Of a stretch of 64,000 nucleotides of DNA, positions 12,233 through 23,829 are shown in pieces. The position numbers and the translations under genes were made by a program. The stretch's first letter is position 1, and every line of letters begins with the position of its first letter. Source of the DNA: Acanthopleura granulata (taxonomy: Eukaryota > Mollusca > Polyplacophora > Chitonida > Chitonidae). The stretch covers positions 9,163,723 to 9,227,722 of the forward strand of contig JABBOT010000011.1 of NCBI GenBank assembly GCA_016165875.1, given 5' to 3'. The notes beneath the pieces were generated by a model. It worked only from the letters and a program-made list of their open reading frames with translations. It made no database searches and was not told the DNA's origin.

Positions 12233-14673
12233 TTGATTGGTGTTTTACTCCGTACTCAAGAATGTCTCACTTATACGACCCCGGCCAGCATTATGGTGGG
12301 AGGAAACCGGGCAGAGCCTGGGGTAAAACCCACGACCATCCGCAGGTTGCTGATAGACCTTCCCACGTTCGACCGGAGAGAAAGTCAGCATGGGCTGAAC
12401 TTTAACTTATTACCTTAAGACCTAGACTTATTTTCAAACGTAGTCAACAATGATTCCCACAGGACTCTGACTTATTGTCCTGTGAGCCCGAATTATTATC
12501 ATGCGCAACCAACAATGATTTCCGCAGGACCCTGAACCACAACTTTGTGCACGATCACCTGTTGAAATCGTTCGTGTTTTGTGTTGTTATTATTATTATT
12601 CCGTTTTTACAAGCTTTCAAGAGTGTGAAAGGAAAACTTTTAATTTGATATTGTTGGAATATGGTCATTTCATGACGAAGGTTATGAAGGAAATTTTGCG
12701 TATAAGTGTAGGGAATGTAAAAATGTGTTTCGATTTTGTAAGCCGCAAGTAGATTTCACGTCATTGCCCAAAAAACTGTTTAAAATAAAATGCATTTACT
12801 TAACATGGAAGCTTGGTGCAAGATCACATGAAATTCTTTCCTGGGTTAAGTGAATGGTAGACTAAGAAAGCCTCGTCTCGATAGCTTCTGTAGATCTCAC
12901 CCCCCTGATGAAAGCCTTTGAAGCTCGAACTCCTTCAGTGGCTGTCATGGAAACACTCCTGAACCCTCCAAATCTATTCAGTCTTTTGTTATTGGCTATG
13001 GGCGGAAGACAGCGGTCACATATTCTCTATGCTGGCCATTAGTACTAGTCCACTTTTATACGATACATGGAAGCCTAAGGTTCAAATCCAGTTCATTCCA
13101 TTTCATGTTTCTCACACTTCTCCCTTTTTCTGATTTGTTATTTCTATTAAAATAACGATTTGTGCATCATGGCGTCCAGAGACGGTCCACAGAACTACTG
13201 TCCCCGGCAGCTATATTTTGCAAAATGTTTTTCTTTGTAGCAGTATTTAAAGCCCTGGTGCTTGGTAAGGAAGGTAACAACCTCAATTTGTCTTGTCTCT
13301 CGTCATTTGTTTTTCATTATATCCTGTAGACGCGTGACTGGAGCGATGGAAAAGCGAAACATTCATCTACTTAACATCCAATGGCGGCCAGCCGTTTGTG
13401 TTTTAGCCGTAAGGCGCATTTCACGCAACCTTTTTCCATAAATGTCTTTAGTTACCTATTCCAGGTGACTTTCATCTTGGTGAAGTATCATTGGGATCCT
13501 GTTAAAACCCACAGTCTAAGTGCACAGATATGAGAAACGTTTGTTTTCACGTTAACTTCATCGTTATTATTTAAAAATGTCATCCTTTGTATATTTATTT
13601 CTTTATTTATTTTATTGGTGTTTTGCGTCGTAGTCAAGAATATTTCACCTATACGACGGCGGTCAGCATTATGGTGAGAGGAAACCGGACAGAGCCCGGG
13701 GAAACCCACGGCCATCCGCAGGTTGCTGACAGACCTTCCCACCTACGGCCGGAGAGGAAGCCAATATGAGCTGGACTTGAACTCCCAGCGACCGCATTGT
13801 GGAAGGCTTTCTGGGTCATTGCGCTGCGCTATGCCTTAGTACACCAGAAATAACGTGTTAAAGACAGACATATAGAATGATGTCACTGTATGATACTGCT
13901 ACAAAATCGTCAGTCCCTCCATATTCGCAAAACAAGATTTATTGTTTTCAAACAAGCCAGATGCAAATAAAAATGGCTAATAACTTGCAAACTGATATTC
14001 TTGGTGAGGGAAATGAAAAAGTTGTTTGATTAATTGTCAGGGCAGTTATCAGTGGTAAGTTGAATTCAACCGTACAAATCGATTACATATATAGTGAGCT
14101 GTGGGAGTAATTAATCATATTAAAAAATTAATAAAGCGGAAAACGATATCAGTTTTTATTACATACTTGTTTTCCTGATGTCGCCATGTTCTAACATTGC
14201 CCTAGCCAATACGTATGCGAAGTATTTAAAATCTCAAACACTATAACAGATTAAGCGAATGATTCCAATATTGTATATATTATAACTAACCTTGGAAGAT
14301 TACATCTCTCAGCAGATAATATCTCCAACGTTATACCGCTTATTGCCACCAACAGAATCGCATCGGATTTGTGGTCATGATTCACTGGTCATGCCAAAAA
14401 TCATGGTGATCACGGCTTATATACGGCAGCCATTTGTCACTACTTAAAAGAACTTTTTCTTGAGAAATTATCAAAGTTTGAAAAAAAAAGTATCATGGGT
14501 TTCAGCAATATTACCTGTAAAGCAAACAGCAGAGTGGCCGGGAGCGGAGGAATGTCTGTTACGTGGTATACAACATGACTGGCTGGTGAAGCTTTGATTT
14601 CAATTGCTTCCGGGCCATCTGAACTTTCCCAAGAGTTGTCTCCCTCGACGCCATTCCCCGTTTCCTTGTCCAT
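2011..14673 (-). CDS. SLC23-family transporter (nucleobase/ascorbate transporter-like), 11 exons, complete
   Basis: Exons on the minus strand: 14673-14515, 12044-11893, 11724-11630, 10976-10882, 9991-9810, 9153-9033, 7839-7683, 6702-6449, 5206-4933, 3187-3092, 2228-2011. All introns are GT-AG and the exons sum to 1803 nt, giving 600 residues plus stop, the usual family length. The protein has an acidic N-terminus, about 12-14 hydrophobic segments and a basic C-tail. Family landmarks include IGPLT in exon 5, an Asp-Tyr pair (D350-Y351), HANNRG near residue 366 and LDNTLPG near residue 525. Members move ascorbate or nucleobases across the plasma membrane with Na+ or H+. Three hallmark sites differ: the TM1 Gln-His pair reads Gln-Ala (53-54), the TM8 Glu reads Asp346, and the NAT-signature Asn reads Val397. 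The substrate is therefore uncertain. The start is the first Met of exon 1; an upstream coding exon cannot be excluded because the frame stays open just 5' of it. Confidence 0.9.
3209..3315. repeat. Two decayed repeats of the exon 10 acceptor region of the SLC23 gene
   Basis: Exon 10 and its acceptor (3150-3195) contain acatggctttgatcagattg followed by ttcaat. Related stretches occur at 3210-3246 (acatggctctggtcaaattg) and 3273-3315 (ccatggctttgattaaattg, then aacctgtgagaaag like the acceptor). They lie in the upstream intron and are no longer usable as exons. Confidence 0.65.
3819..3841. repeat. (TA)n microsatellite
   Basis: Pure TA run next to the family 2 SINE. Confidence 0.9.
3843..4128 (-). 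mobile_element. tRNA-derived SINE, family 2, minus strand
   Basis: The head lies at the right end (reverse complement of accaccaggc, with a B-box-like segment in gtgtgatcccggatc). The body matches the copies at 8.2, 18.3 and 30.3 kb, including gcctcgcttggcgctcaaca in reverse complement. Lies in intron 9 of the SLC23 gene. Confidence 0.7.
4191..4780. mobile_element. MITE with TTAA-type ends
   Basis: Left end ttaaagagtcatggtctccc and right end in reverse complement ttaaagggacatggtcgccc form an inverted repeat of about 28 bp. TTAA at both edges suggests the piggyBac class. It lies in intron 9 of the SLC23 gene; an incidental 109-codon frame inside is not taken as a gene. Confidence 0.6.
5995..6180 (+). 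mobile_element. SINE family 1, plus strand, 5'-truncated
   Basis: The body runs in the opposite direction to most copies and ends in an (aaat)n tail (ataaataaataaataaat). The tRNA-like head is missing. Confidence 0.75.
7078..7258 (-). mobile_element. SINE family 1, truncated
   Basis: Tail and body (ggtgttttgcgccgtacaca) are present; the tRNA head is lost. In intron 7 of the SLC23 gene. Confidence 0.75.
8187..8526 (+). mobile_element. tRNA-derived SINE, family 2, near full length
   Basis: A-box-like tggtggttagagcg at 8194-8207 and B-box-like gggatcaaagcc about 25 nt on are followed by a body with ttgctgcctcgcttgtcgct and a tail gttaagtatgaaagc...catacataca. Confidence 0.75.
12188..12405 (-). 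mobile_element. SINE family 1
   Basis: Long (ttta)n at the left edge (minus-strand tail), body with cagcattatggtgggaggaa; the head is truncated. In intron 1 of the SLC23 gene. Confidence 0.75.
13589..13842 (-). mobile_element. SINE family 1
   Basis: Tail, body and most of the tRNA-like head (ctggacttgaactcccagcg) are present. Confidence 0.75.
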
Positions 14674-15189
14674 TCCGTGGTCTATATAAGTAAGTCGAAT
14701 TCAGTAAATTGTTTTAAACGATAGACAAAAAAAGGATAACCAAGGTTATTTCGGAAAAAGGGTCCGTACAGCATTTTTTCCTGACGGGCTTGGTAACTCT
14801 AAATAACCTTTTTAATCTGAAATTCATATGAGGCCATGGGAATCGCCATTTTAGATAAACTAGAAACATGATGTCGCGTCACTCGCACTCTACGCTCTTC
14901 AGTACTAGAGTTGAGACACTCCTGTGTGAGCAAAGTACGGTCCACTTCATTAACAACATCGAGGGATACGCATTGAAGCCTCCTGTTTAAGACCTTGTGG
15001 AATAAACATTTAGTAGGCATATTCTGCTACCACTTTTGGCTTTGAAAATGGCTTTGAGGTATATCAGAATTGTCTCGTAATCAGAAAGAAAACAGCTGAT
15101 TTAAGTATAAGTAGTAAGTATATATTAAAGTACTCCTTTCTTGTTATTTAACCCCTTGTCCTTGTAGTCACTTTTTCCACAGGTTTATC

Positions 15190-15211
15190 TATAAAACTAT
15201 ATAGTTTTATA
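15190..15211. promoter_or_regulatory. Perfect 22-bp AT-rich palindrome
   Basis: The half-site tataaaactat is followed immediately by its exact reverse complement. A second palindrome with the same core (agactatatagtct) lies at 15290-15303. Function unknown. Confidence 0.4.
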
Positions 15212-15933
15212 AAGGTTACGGGTATAGTCAGTGGCAACCTCGGCGCATAGTTCCACTCTGCACGTTGTGTTACCTAGTTGTGTCTGAAAAGACTATATAG
15301 TCTCCATCGTGACGGTTTCCCTAAAACGCTTCCAATCAAAACGCTTCCCCTACAAACTCTGCGCTCGGACCAAGTAGCCACACAAACCCTTACCCCGTAT
15401 CAATTGGTAGCAGAGCGTGGTTTGTTTCAAAGTGACACATCGATAAATCTCTGGTATACAGTTCTAAGGTAAGTGTTTTTAATTTTTGCAACTTAGAGAA
15501 AAATGGCGCAAAGCAACAGAAACCAGTTTATCTCCAAAGGAGAGAAGTTATAGTCCTAGATATCAGGAGGGTATCAGGAAGCACAGTACCGTAGTGTGTA
15601 AGTGGCCAAAAGACTTCTTCTTCATTGAAATTTGGGATTCGCTTATATAGCAGCGAACAAGTAAATCTTTTGTTTCCAAATCACCGGTCGTAAATTTTGA
15701 AGCTTGCTTTATCTCACTTCATGTATCGTATGGAGGTGCGCTCTTTCCGCTTTTGGGTAACATTAATAGGGACCAACGGCGAGAACCATCTTTGACGCAT
15801 GTGTGGGAATTTCAGCTTGGGCCATGATGAGGCATTGTCCCATCTGGACAATCAGCCACACCAAACGGGCTTAAACCCGACCGTGAATTTAATCACCTTG
15901 TGTGGGCCTTAAACTTACGCGGGTCCTAACCCG

Positions 15934-15958
15934 GACACATGTAATCACGACATGTGTC
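15934..15958. repeat. Perfect 9-bp inverted repeat with 7-nt spacer
   Basis: gacacatgt, then aatcacg, then acatgtgtc. Could be a dimeric protein-binding site; function unknown. Confidence 0.35.
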
Positions 15959-16559
15959 TCGTAACATCTCACTGATTCGGGGATTATACCAATCACCAGA
16001 GAATTAGCACCTGTGAATACACAGGCCCACATGATCGACCGACGCTACAATAGCAGGAAGGAGTATATTGGTAACATGTTGTTTGGACGATTATTTAAAA
16101 ATGACTCCTTGTGATAAAATCAAATAAATGGAATTTGTAATTAACCATGAAGTCGAGCTTACTCTGCACGAGTAAACTGTATACACTCAGTTCGGATCGG
16201 CATATAAATATAAAGTGTTTCCACGTGAAATGACCTTGTATGCGCTCTCCAAATTCTCATCACAGATATCAGCTTCAACACTGATAAATTCTCAATCAAA
16301 CCTTATACATCTTTTGAGCTATCTCTCCATGGTAAATTGTTGTCATATCGTTAAAATCAGTTTGGCCAGAGATTTGCGGCATTACAATACGCGACTAGCT
16401 CACCATGCACGGACCTTAGGCCAGGACCTCATACGTATGTATGTTCAGGTAGTTACTTCAATTCCTGGACAAGGATGTTAATACGAAGGCTACATCGAAA
16501 CGTTGAAATCTTATAAATCAGAAGCTGTTATCTATATACAATCCCTGTGTTGTTATTAC

Positions 16560-16900
16560 TATTCAGCTGGCACGTTTTTGTTTTTAATGTCCTTCACACA
16601 GCACAACTTTTATTTTTTGGTTTTGCATTAAAGTTTTGTTTTCATTTTCCACTCGGTTTGTCTAATTTTATCTTTTTGTTTGATTTTGATTTATTTTGCA
16701 TATGATTTTTATTTCAGATTGCATTTGATTTTAATTCTTTTTCGATTTGTGTTTTTTTTTAGCCTAATGTATTTAAATGTAAATTAGTTTTTATTTTGTG
16801 TTTTATTTTGATTTCATTTTGCATTCAGTTTGAGTATTTGCTTGATTGATTTTGTTTTCCGTTATTCATTTTATCCTTGTTCAAAGTTGGCTATATTTCA
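16560..16900. repeat. Degenerate T-rich tract
   Basis: ttttgattt-like words recur throughout; no coding sense. Confidence 0.5.
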
Positions 16901-17394
16901 TTTCGTTTTGTTTTAATATCTTTTCATTTTACTTGTCTACAGTTAATATTCATATATAATGTTTGTCACTCATATAGGGGCCACACTACTCCAGTCCTGC
17001 TGTGTCGGTATAGTACAATGAACACTTCGAAGGGCCCGATTTGTGAATCCTTCTACTTTCTCTCCATGGCGGAATTTGACCACAAAGTCTACAGTGTGAA
17101 TCTGAGAGTGTTCTTTACACAAGGATCGCTAGGTTCTTTTAAGATAAGTGTAACACGGAACCTTGCTCTAGTGCTTCTACCACAGGCCGTCTTGCACATT
17201 ACTATCACTCAGTTTTGCAAACAATCTAACTGTTGACGAGTCAGTTGTCTCGTCTGGTCTGCCTGGTGTGTGTTTTTCAACATCGTGTTTATTTCATTGT
17301 TGCTTTCTACACAGCCTGCGGATGAACACAAGCGTTTCAGAAATACATCTACGTGTACAAGTACATGTCCACTAAAGTGACCATGTACAATGTT

Positions 17395-17565
17395 TTTATA
17401 TATTTGATTGGTGTTTTACGACATACTCAAGAATATTTCATTTTTACAATGCCGGCCATCATTATGGTGGGAGGAAACGTGACAGGGCCCGTAGGGAACC
17501 CACGAGCATCGGCAGGTAACTGGCAGATCTTCCCACGTACTGCCGGAGAGAAAGCCAGCATGACA
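17395..17565 (-). mobile_element. SINE family 1, truncated
   Basis: Body ggtgttttacgacatactca...attatggtgggaggaaac; head lost. Confidence 0.7.
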
Positions 17566-18289
17566 TGTACAATGTAGTAGCTTAAGCTAATAATTAATAA
17601 TGATATTCTGGTTTATACAATTCCCAGGCATTTAACAGGAGCACCTACCTGAAGCTTCTAGCTATACTACTTTCCTAGAGACTCAAATGAACTATATTTA
17701 TTTACGACTTCATTCGTGAAATTGCAAAGTTACAGATATTATAAACTCTAATCTAGAGAGCTTAATATGTCGACGGGAAAAATATAATGTGGAATATGGT
17801 GGGATTACTAAAAGAATTTTATATTTTTACATTTTGCTAAAATGGGAGAAAAACACATTTCCTACCTGTGACAAAAACAGGCCAAAATCTCACCTATAGA
17901 TAACCTGGTCTGGTCAGATTTCCTCAAGGAAGCGCGCTGGAACAATCGTGATGAGATCTTGTGCCGTGCGTAAATCTAGGACAGAGCCAGCTCCGCAAAC
18001 AAGTCAACATGCTCACTATACGCCACGCCTTCCCAAACAACTCTGGGGCCATATGTTTTTAATGCATTGTGTGTTAAACCATATGTTCGCAAGTCAGGCA
18101 ATAACGCCGTTTACATAGATTTAAGATTAAGAGCTTTAGGATTGTATTCAGGACGTTTATTCTCTCTATTAAAAAAGAAATTTGATGAGATTAATAAACC
18201 TGATACCACCCACGCACGTTTGCAGTACCGGAATAACTAGCTGAAGTACTGCCTATTATGCTATATGCACTACACAAAACACTAGATAC

Positions 18290-18570
18290 CAAAGATTTTT
18301 AAAATGTTACTTGCTGCCTCGCTTGGCGCTCAGCACTGATAGGTTACAGCAAGGAAACAAGACTGGTCGGCCCAGTGTCAGTATAATGTGATTCGATGGG
18401 GTCTCATGTATGTATCTTCGGCATGATCTTCCCCTGGCCGCAGTGACAGCAGCATTTTGGCGCATGGACTCGCACTGCCCACACGAAGGCACAGTACAAA
18501 TAGACATTTTAGGGATTCCTCGCCGTCAAATGACTGAAAAATTGTTAAGTACGACGTAAAACTCCAAGCT
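18290..18570 (+). mobile_element. SINE family 2, 5'-truncated
   Basis: Body ttgctgcctcgcttggcgct, end gaaaaattgttaagtacgac, running into the (taca)n tract. Confidence 0.7.
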
Positions 18571-18662
18571 TACATACATACATACATACATGCATACATA
18601 CATACATACATACATACATACATACATACATACATACATACATACATACATACATACATACA
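18571..18662. repeat. (TACA)n microsatellite grown from the SINE tail
   Basis: About 22 units directly after the family 2 SINE end. Confidence 0.9.
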
Positions 18663-20049
18663 CACACTAAAAACTGCATAGAGGATCTCACACGAGTTGT
18701 CATCGCATTTGAAAGTTATGAAACGATTTGAGTAAATTTTTAGTGTGTTGCGAGCAACAAACACAAAATTTAATCAGTGAGTTTCATAGCTTTAATATGC
18801 GAAGATCAAAAGTCTGAGATACTCTTCATCACATAACTGGATCGGGAAATTTACGAGAAAACAACAACCAAAAATTCACATCACTTCTGGATAAATTTCA
18901 CGACCGAACGTGTAGCATATGCATGTGGCCCATCACTACTTCAACAGCGAACGCATGCAACAAAATAGTTCAGCGAAAAATCTTAATGTATCTAGGGGAA
19001 ATATTTAATATGCATAATTAGAGTTAAGAATATGTTCAGGTATTTAAGAAAGAATCGTGTTATGTGGCGAATTAGATGAATTATTAACATTTCTTGTCTT
19101 TGCCATCGCCATGATAGCCGGGCACACGTCTCCTTGGAAACGACCTGAAACGGCGTGTGGTTCGCGACTGATTGAAACGATGATGCCGACATTCAGTTCA
19201 TGGACGAGATCGGAGATGTTTACGGTAACTTAGCCTATAATATTATATGGTCATTGAGACGTAATTTGTTTCATACAGCGGACTTAATCGCCGTTTCATC
19301 GCTGAGGACCTGTTATTTTAACAGTGCAACAGACCACCTAAATGGCGGTAAGGGCGTTGTGTTTGCCGCTAAATAACGAAGTTAAAAACCCTCTGCCAAA
19401 AAAAAAAACGAAAAAAATGCTGAGCTGGTCGAGTGGGAAGTTGAAGGGTTCCATAACTTTGAGGGGTATAATATTTCACCGACGGCTTTCTATTAAAATA
19501 AATTTCTAATTGTTGCTCTCCCCGCATTTATCAGTTTTGAACAACAACACTGTCTCTGTAGTAAAAAAAATGTGCACTTAGGTTAACGTGACGCAAGGCG
19601 TATGATTTTGTTTTTACAACGCCCTCCAGCCAATCAAATGTTTCCAAAAGTGTTACCTGGGACTAATATAACAGAGGGATCGGCAACGCCTGCACTTGTG
19701 AATGAGACTCACCGAGCCGTGAGCGTCACAGTATCATCCTGTAAATGAGCCGACTTCGTCATGCGCACAGCGTGTAATTTGCTCACGCACATGAGTGAAA
19801 AAGACGTCTGTTCATTGGCAATGAATTTAACCTGCAGTTAACGTACTATGACGGCCAGTGTCATTGCAATTAAATATCAACATCATCGATGGTAAGATGT
19901 CCAGACAGTCAACCTGAAAACGTCCTGGACGTCACAGATTGTAAAGAGATAGATAGAATCTGTGCGTCGACCAGTCATTAGCTGGACGTAAATTGAAGAA
20001 TTTCCTATACAACAACAACGTTCTCTACCTCGTTCAGCAGGAAAGCTAC
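18663..20049. other. Intergenic, nothing recognised
   Basis: AT-rich; no ORF with coding character, no repeat family recognised. Confidence 0.5.
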
Positions 20050-20345
20050 AGCTTTACCAAGCAAACGCCATGCCACTTTCAGGTTACACAGTTTCAATGC
20101 CAGGCAGATGTCCACCAACTTTTCTGCCATTCATTCAACCATGTGCGTTCAATTGGCCACAACCAGCGTTCCTTTCATTCATGTAAATTTCCACCCCTAT
20201 ACGTTACAAAGTGGCACGTCACACTTGTGACGTGAGGCCTCCTCCCTTCGCCGGCTTGTTTTGATTGCAAGCACGGCGTTATACTGCGTGATTTAACGAG
20301 AAAATATGACCTGGACCTTCCGTAGAGGCTCAAGGGTCAAGGACA
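20050..20345. repeat. 290-bp sequence, first copy
   Basis: About 80-85% alike, by eye, to 21398-21690. Shared blocks: gccaggcagatgtccaccaa, ggccacaaccagcgttcctt, gcgttatactgcgtgattta and tgacctggaccttccgtaga. Contains an 8-bp inverted repeat CACGTCAC/GTGACGTG (20215-20234). Confidence 0.85.
20215..20234. promoter_or_regulatory. CRE-like palindrome
   Basis: CACGTCAC, spacer actt, GTGACGTG; TGACGT is the CRE half-site bound by bZIP proteins. Conserved in the second copy at 21559-21578 (7 of 8 pairs). Confidence 0.4.
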
Positions 20346-20454
20346 TGCACGTGTTTTAATTGTTCTAATAAGCCAGGGATGAAATATTTGATATTTAGAG
20401 TTCTTTAGAGTGATGAATTCAAAAAACAAAATTGAGGTGATCAGTATGATTTAA

Positions 20455-20652
20455 TGTATTTATTTATTCATTTGATTGATGTTTTACGCCGTACTCTAAA
20501 AGGACCTCGGCCAGCATTATGCACAGGGTGGAAGAAAACCAGACAGGGGCCGAAGAGGTAGCCAGCATGAGCTGGGCTTGAAGCGACCGCATTGGTGAGA
20601 GGCTCCTGGGTCATCACAATGCACAAGTGCACTGAACTCCTCAGCTACGGAG
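20455..20652 (-). mobile_element. SINE family 1, internally deleted
   Basis: Tail, part of the body (cggccagcattatg) and the head side (gcattggtgagaggctcctg) are present. Confidence 0.7.
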
Positions 20653-21397
20653 GCCCCCAATATGATTTAATGGTGTGAAATACAAAATATTGCATTTATA
20701 TCACTGTAAATGTACATGGATGTGGATAAATTACAAGACATTATCATAAATATGTGTAATATTATAAATATTGACATGATTGAAAATCGTCTCTGTGATG
20801 AGCTGTGCTGATGTAAGCTCATGATTTCAATGGTGAGCTTACAAATGTGTACATTTTTTTATAACATCTCAGTTAGAAGGAAATGCATATGGCGCATCAT
20901 ATACTAGGAATTTCAACCAATTAAATGAACAGAATTTTTTCCCGAATGGTGATAATTATAGATATGTAGGGCTTGTATTGACGTTTACAATGAGAAAAAA
21001 AAACAGGAAAGAAAATACACAGTGGACAAAAGACCTCTAATTTATTCCGTCTTCCACTACACATTTTAATGGTTTTTTTAACATTAATTTTTTTATTTTT
21101 TTATTTTTTTATTTTTGATATTTGTTTCATAAATTCTTCATACATTGCTATAAGGATCGTGGTCAATACAACAATACTATAACTCATTGAGGTGCTAGAA
21201 TCCGTTATGATGTAAACTCTCTAAGACCATTTAAATATCATGCCATAGCCAGGGATCTCGGTTGTGATCTTTTAATATGAGGTTAGGTGTAGATCACAAT
21301 ATGCGATACTTCAAAAACTGCCTTGATTCCGACGGACTGTATATCTTATATCTTATATATAATGCACAAACAATACACAAGTTAAATACTGGTCAAT

Positions 21398-21690
21398 TTT
21401 ACCAAACAAACACCGTGCCATTGTGAGGTTGCATAGTTTCACTGCCAGGCAGATGTCCACCAACTTTTCTGCCATTTATTCAACCGCGTGTGTTCAAATG
21501 GCCACAACCAGCGTTCCTTTCATTCAGGTAAATTTCTACCCTCTACGTCGCAAAGTGGTACGTCACACTTGTGACGTGTGGCCTCCTCCCTTCTCCCCCT
21601 TGTTTTGATTACAGGCAAGGCGTTATACTGCGTGATTTAACGACACTATATGACCTGGACCTTCCGTAGAGATCCAAGGACCAAAGACCT
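21398..21690. repeat. 290-bp sequence, second copy
   Basis: Direct repeat of 20050-20345, 1.35 kb downstream, including the CRE-like palindrome. Confidence 0.85.
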
Positions 21691-23305
21691 TGGACCACCG
21701 ACGGGATCCTCTAACTTGCCTACGGGCGTTTTTCTGGGAAGACATATAAATAATAACATTTTCAGAACACTTTGAACATGCAGCAATTCAAGCTCCGTGC
21801 AGGTTTGGATAGTTCAGGGTATCAGTTGCTTCCACGAACTCATCCATATCAGCGTTGGCTGGAATGATACTGATGTGCTCTGTCTATAAAAGGCATGTAG
21901 CTAGCTTGTGAAGAATACATCTGTATAACTGTTCAGTTATCATTTCACGTTATGTCTTCGTTGAAATACACATTTGAAGGAGGGAATTTCGATTTCAGTC
22001 TTTGTTGATCCACAGAATATGAAGCTCCAGCACGTGATACACTAACGGTTTCCACAAGCACTTTCTTCGCCGCTCAGCCTTGGCTTAAGCTTTCTTGGGT
22101 ATCTTAAAAATCTGGACAAAAATTTTAGATCACAAGAAACATGGTAAAACGTGGCCATCTCATTAGGTGCTTTGTGAAACAATCAAGCAAGGTAACGGTA
22201 AACATATAATTACTAATTATTAATGATGCATCTAAAGGGTGAACTTCAGTAAAGTAAGAGTCCACTTGCATATGTGTACTTGGCAGTAATAATATGATCA
22301 GGAATTTAAAAAAAAAAAATTGAGAGGAAGGTTGAACGATCCTAAGTGGGCTTATTACATCCATGGTACTCAAAGTAACGTTTACCTACACACGAAAATT
22401 TTGAGTTCCTTTGCAGGTCAAACAAAAAAGGGATAGCCAAAGGTGGTTGCTATATGTTAAGCATCTTATATTTCGGCAAATGTGATGAAACTAAGCCCAG
22501 GTTGTAGACAATAGCATGTCGCTATTTTTACAAAAAATTATCAGCTCAATATATCTGAAATATAAAGGAATACTTGCAATGAAAACCGCAAATTTTCACA
22601 ACCACTAGATACTATCACAGTAATTTGCTCATTTGATCCATGCTTCATAATTTTATCCATTGTGTGAGTTGACCCTAGATTTTGCGCTAGTCGTCTTGTA
22701 TGGGTTGGCTGTTGGACGAATTGACCTGTATTCTTCCATATAACATACTGAAAATATTCCATTTATAAACATATTTTTATATATACATACTATTTATTTT
22801 TGTAGTCAGCCACCTTATGGCAACAACAAGGATGTCAAGCAACCCGCAAGATCGTGTAGTTTTTAAAACTTAAAGAAATAATTACATGTTATTGTTGACA
22901 AAGACGACTCTGGATCTATAAAGAGGCGATTACTTTAAACCCATGTACTGACGTAGGTGCGAAAGCCGCCACCGCCATTATCGATGTCAACTGCAATGGC
23001 CAAAAATACCCACATTTCCGGCCACACATCCATTGTTAGCTGCCTTAGTTGATGATATTATTCGTTGAACACAACAAAACTCAGAAAAAAATACGAAACA
23101 CAAAAAGACCAAATACACTTAAAACTTAGTTGGGCTGCTTGAGGAAGTAACCACACCGCCGCCATCTTGAAAAAATAGGCCTCCGGGAATAAGTAAAAAA
23201 ATAACGGTAGAATATACTCACAAATGACAAAAGATAGCTCAAAAATTATTACCATTGCACCTGTATCGATCCCTGTGATTTTTAGCGGCTATTGATCCTT
23301 TGATT

Positions 23306-23370
<65 letters not shown>

Positions 23371-23829
23371 GTTCTACACGAACAAACATGTACTATACAC
23401 CTGTTTGTTTAATTTAAACGGGAATATATGAGTCACAGCAACTTTTTTGCCAAAAAGATTTTGTGACGTCACTGTGCTTTAGCCTGCTCAGTCTACGCCA
23501 AATATTCCACCGGATCACCTCAGCGTTCACTTACATTATAATATCCGAGAACAGTACCTAAAAATAATGAACACTGTATTTGATGACGTATACCTTATTT
23601 AAATGTGATCTGTTCTGTTACAAGGTCCGCACTAGATTAGGTTAAGAGCGTTCCATCTCGGTGTATCATCTTTTTGGGGTTTGGAAGAGAAGAGGACAGA
23701 GCCCTAGTAGGGCATTTCTGAGGTGGTCAAAATTGTCACCGAAGTAGTTCCAGTTTTAGTGTGTACCGCCGCGGTCTGTTGCAGCAAGGTTTTTTGTTTT
23801 TTCAGTTTTATCACGTAAGCCCTTTTGCA
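21691..23829. other. Intergenic, nothing recognised apart from a microsatellite
   Basis: Only short incidental frames on either strand. Includes the (AT)n run at 23309-23369. Confidence 0.5.
23309..23369. repeat. (AT)n microsatellite, about 60 bp
   Basis: Uninterrupted AT run. Confidence 0.95.

Larger units (their letters stand above)
14674..17394. other. Intergenic, no gene seen
   Basis: Upstream of the SLC23 start. No exon with family resemblance on either strand. Holds two palindromes (15190-15211, 15290-15303), an inverted repeat at 15934-15958 and a T-rich degenerate tract at 16.56-16.90 kb. The SLC23 promoter must lie here or further up but cannot be placed. Confidence 0.6.

Noticed and set aside
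16877..17236. 119-codon frame on the plus strand
   Set aside because: Begins in the T-rich tract and shows no domain; only a faint repeat similarity to 8.7 kb.
18571..18662. Regular short repeats considered as a CRISPR array
   Set aside because: Four-base microsatellite without spacers, in a eukaryotic sequence.
18570..18764. Frame encoding a Met-Tyr-Val-Cys repeat protein
   Set aside because: It is the translation of the (TACA)n microsatellite.
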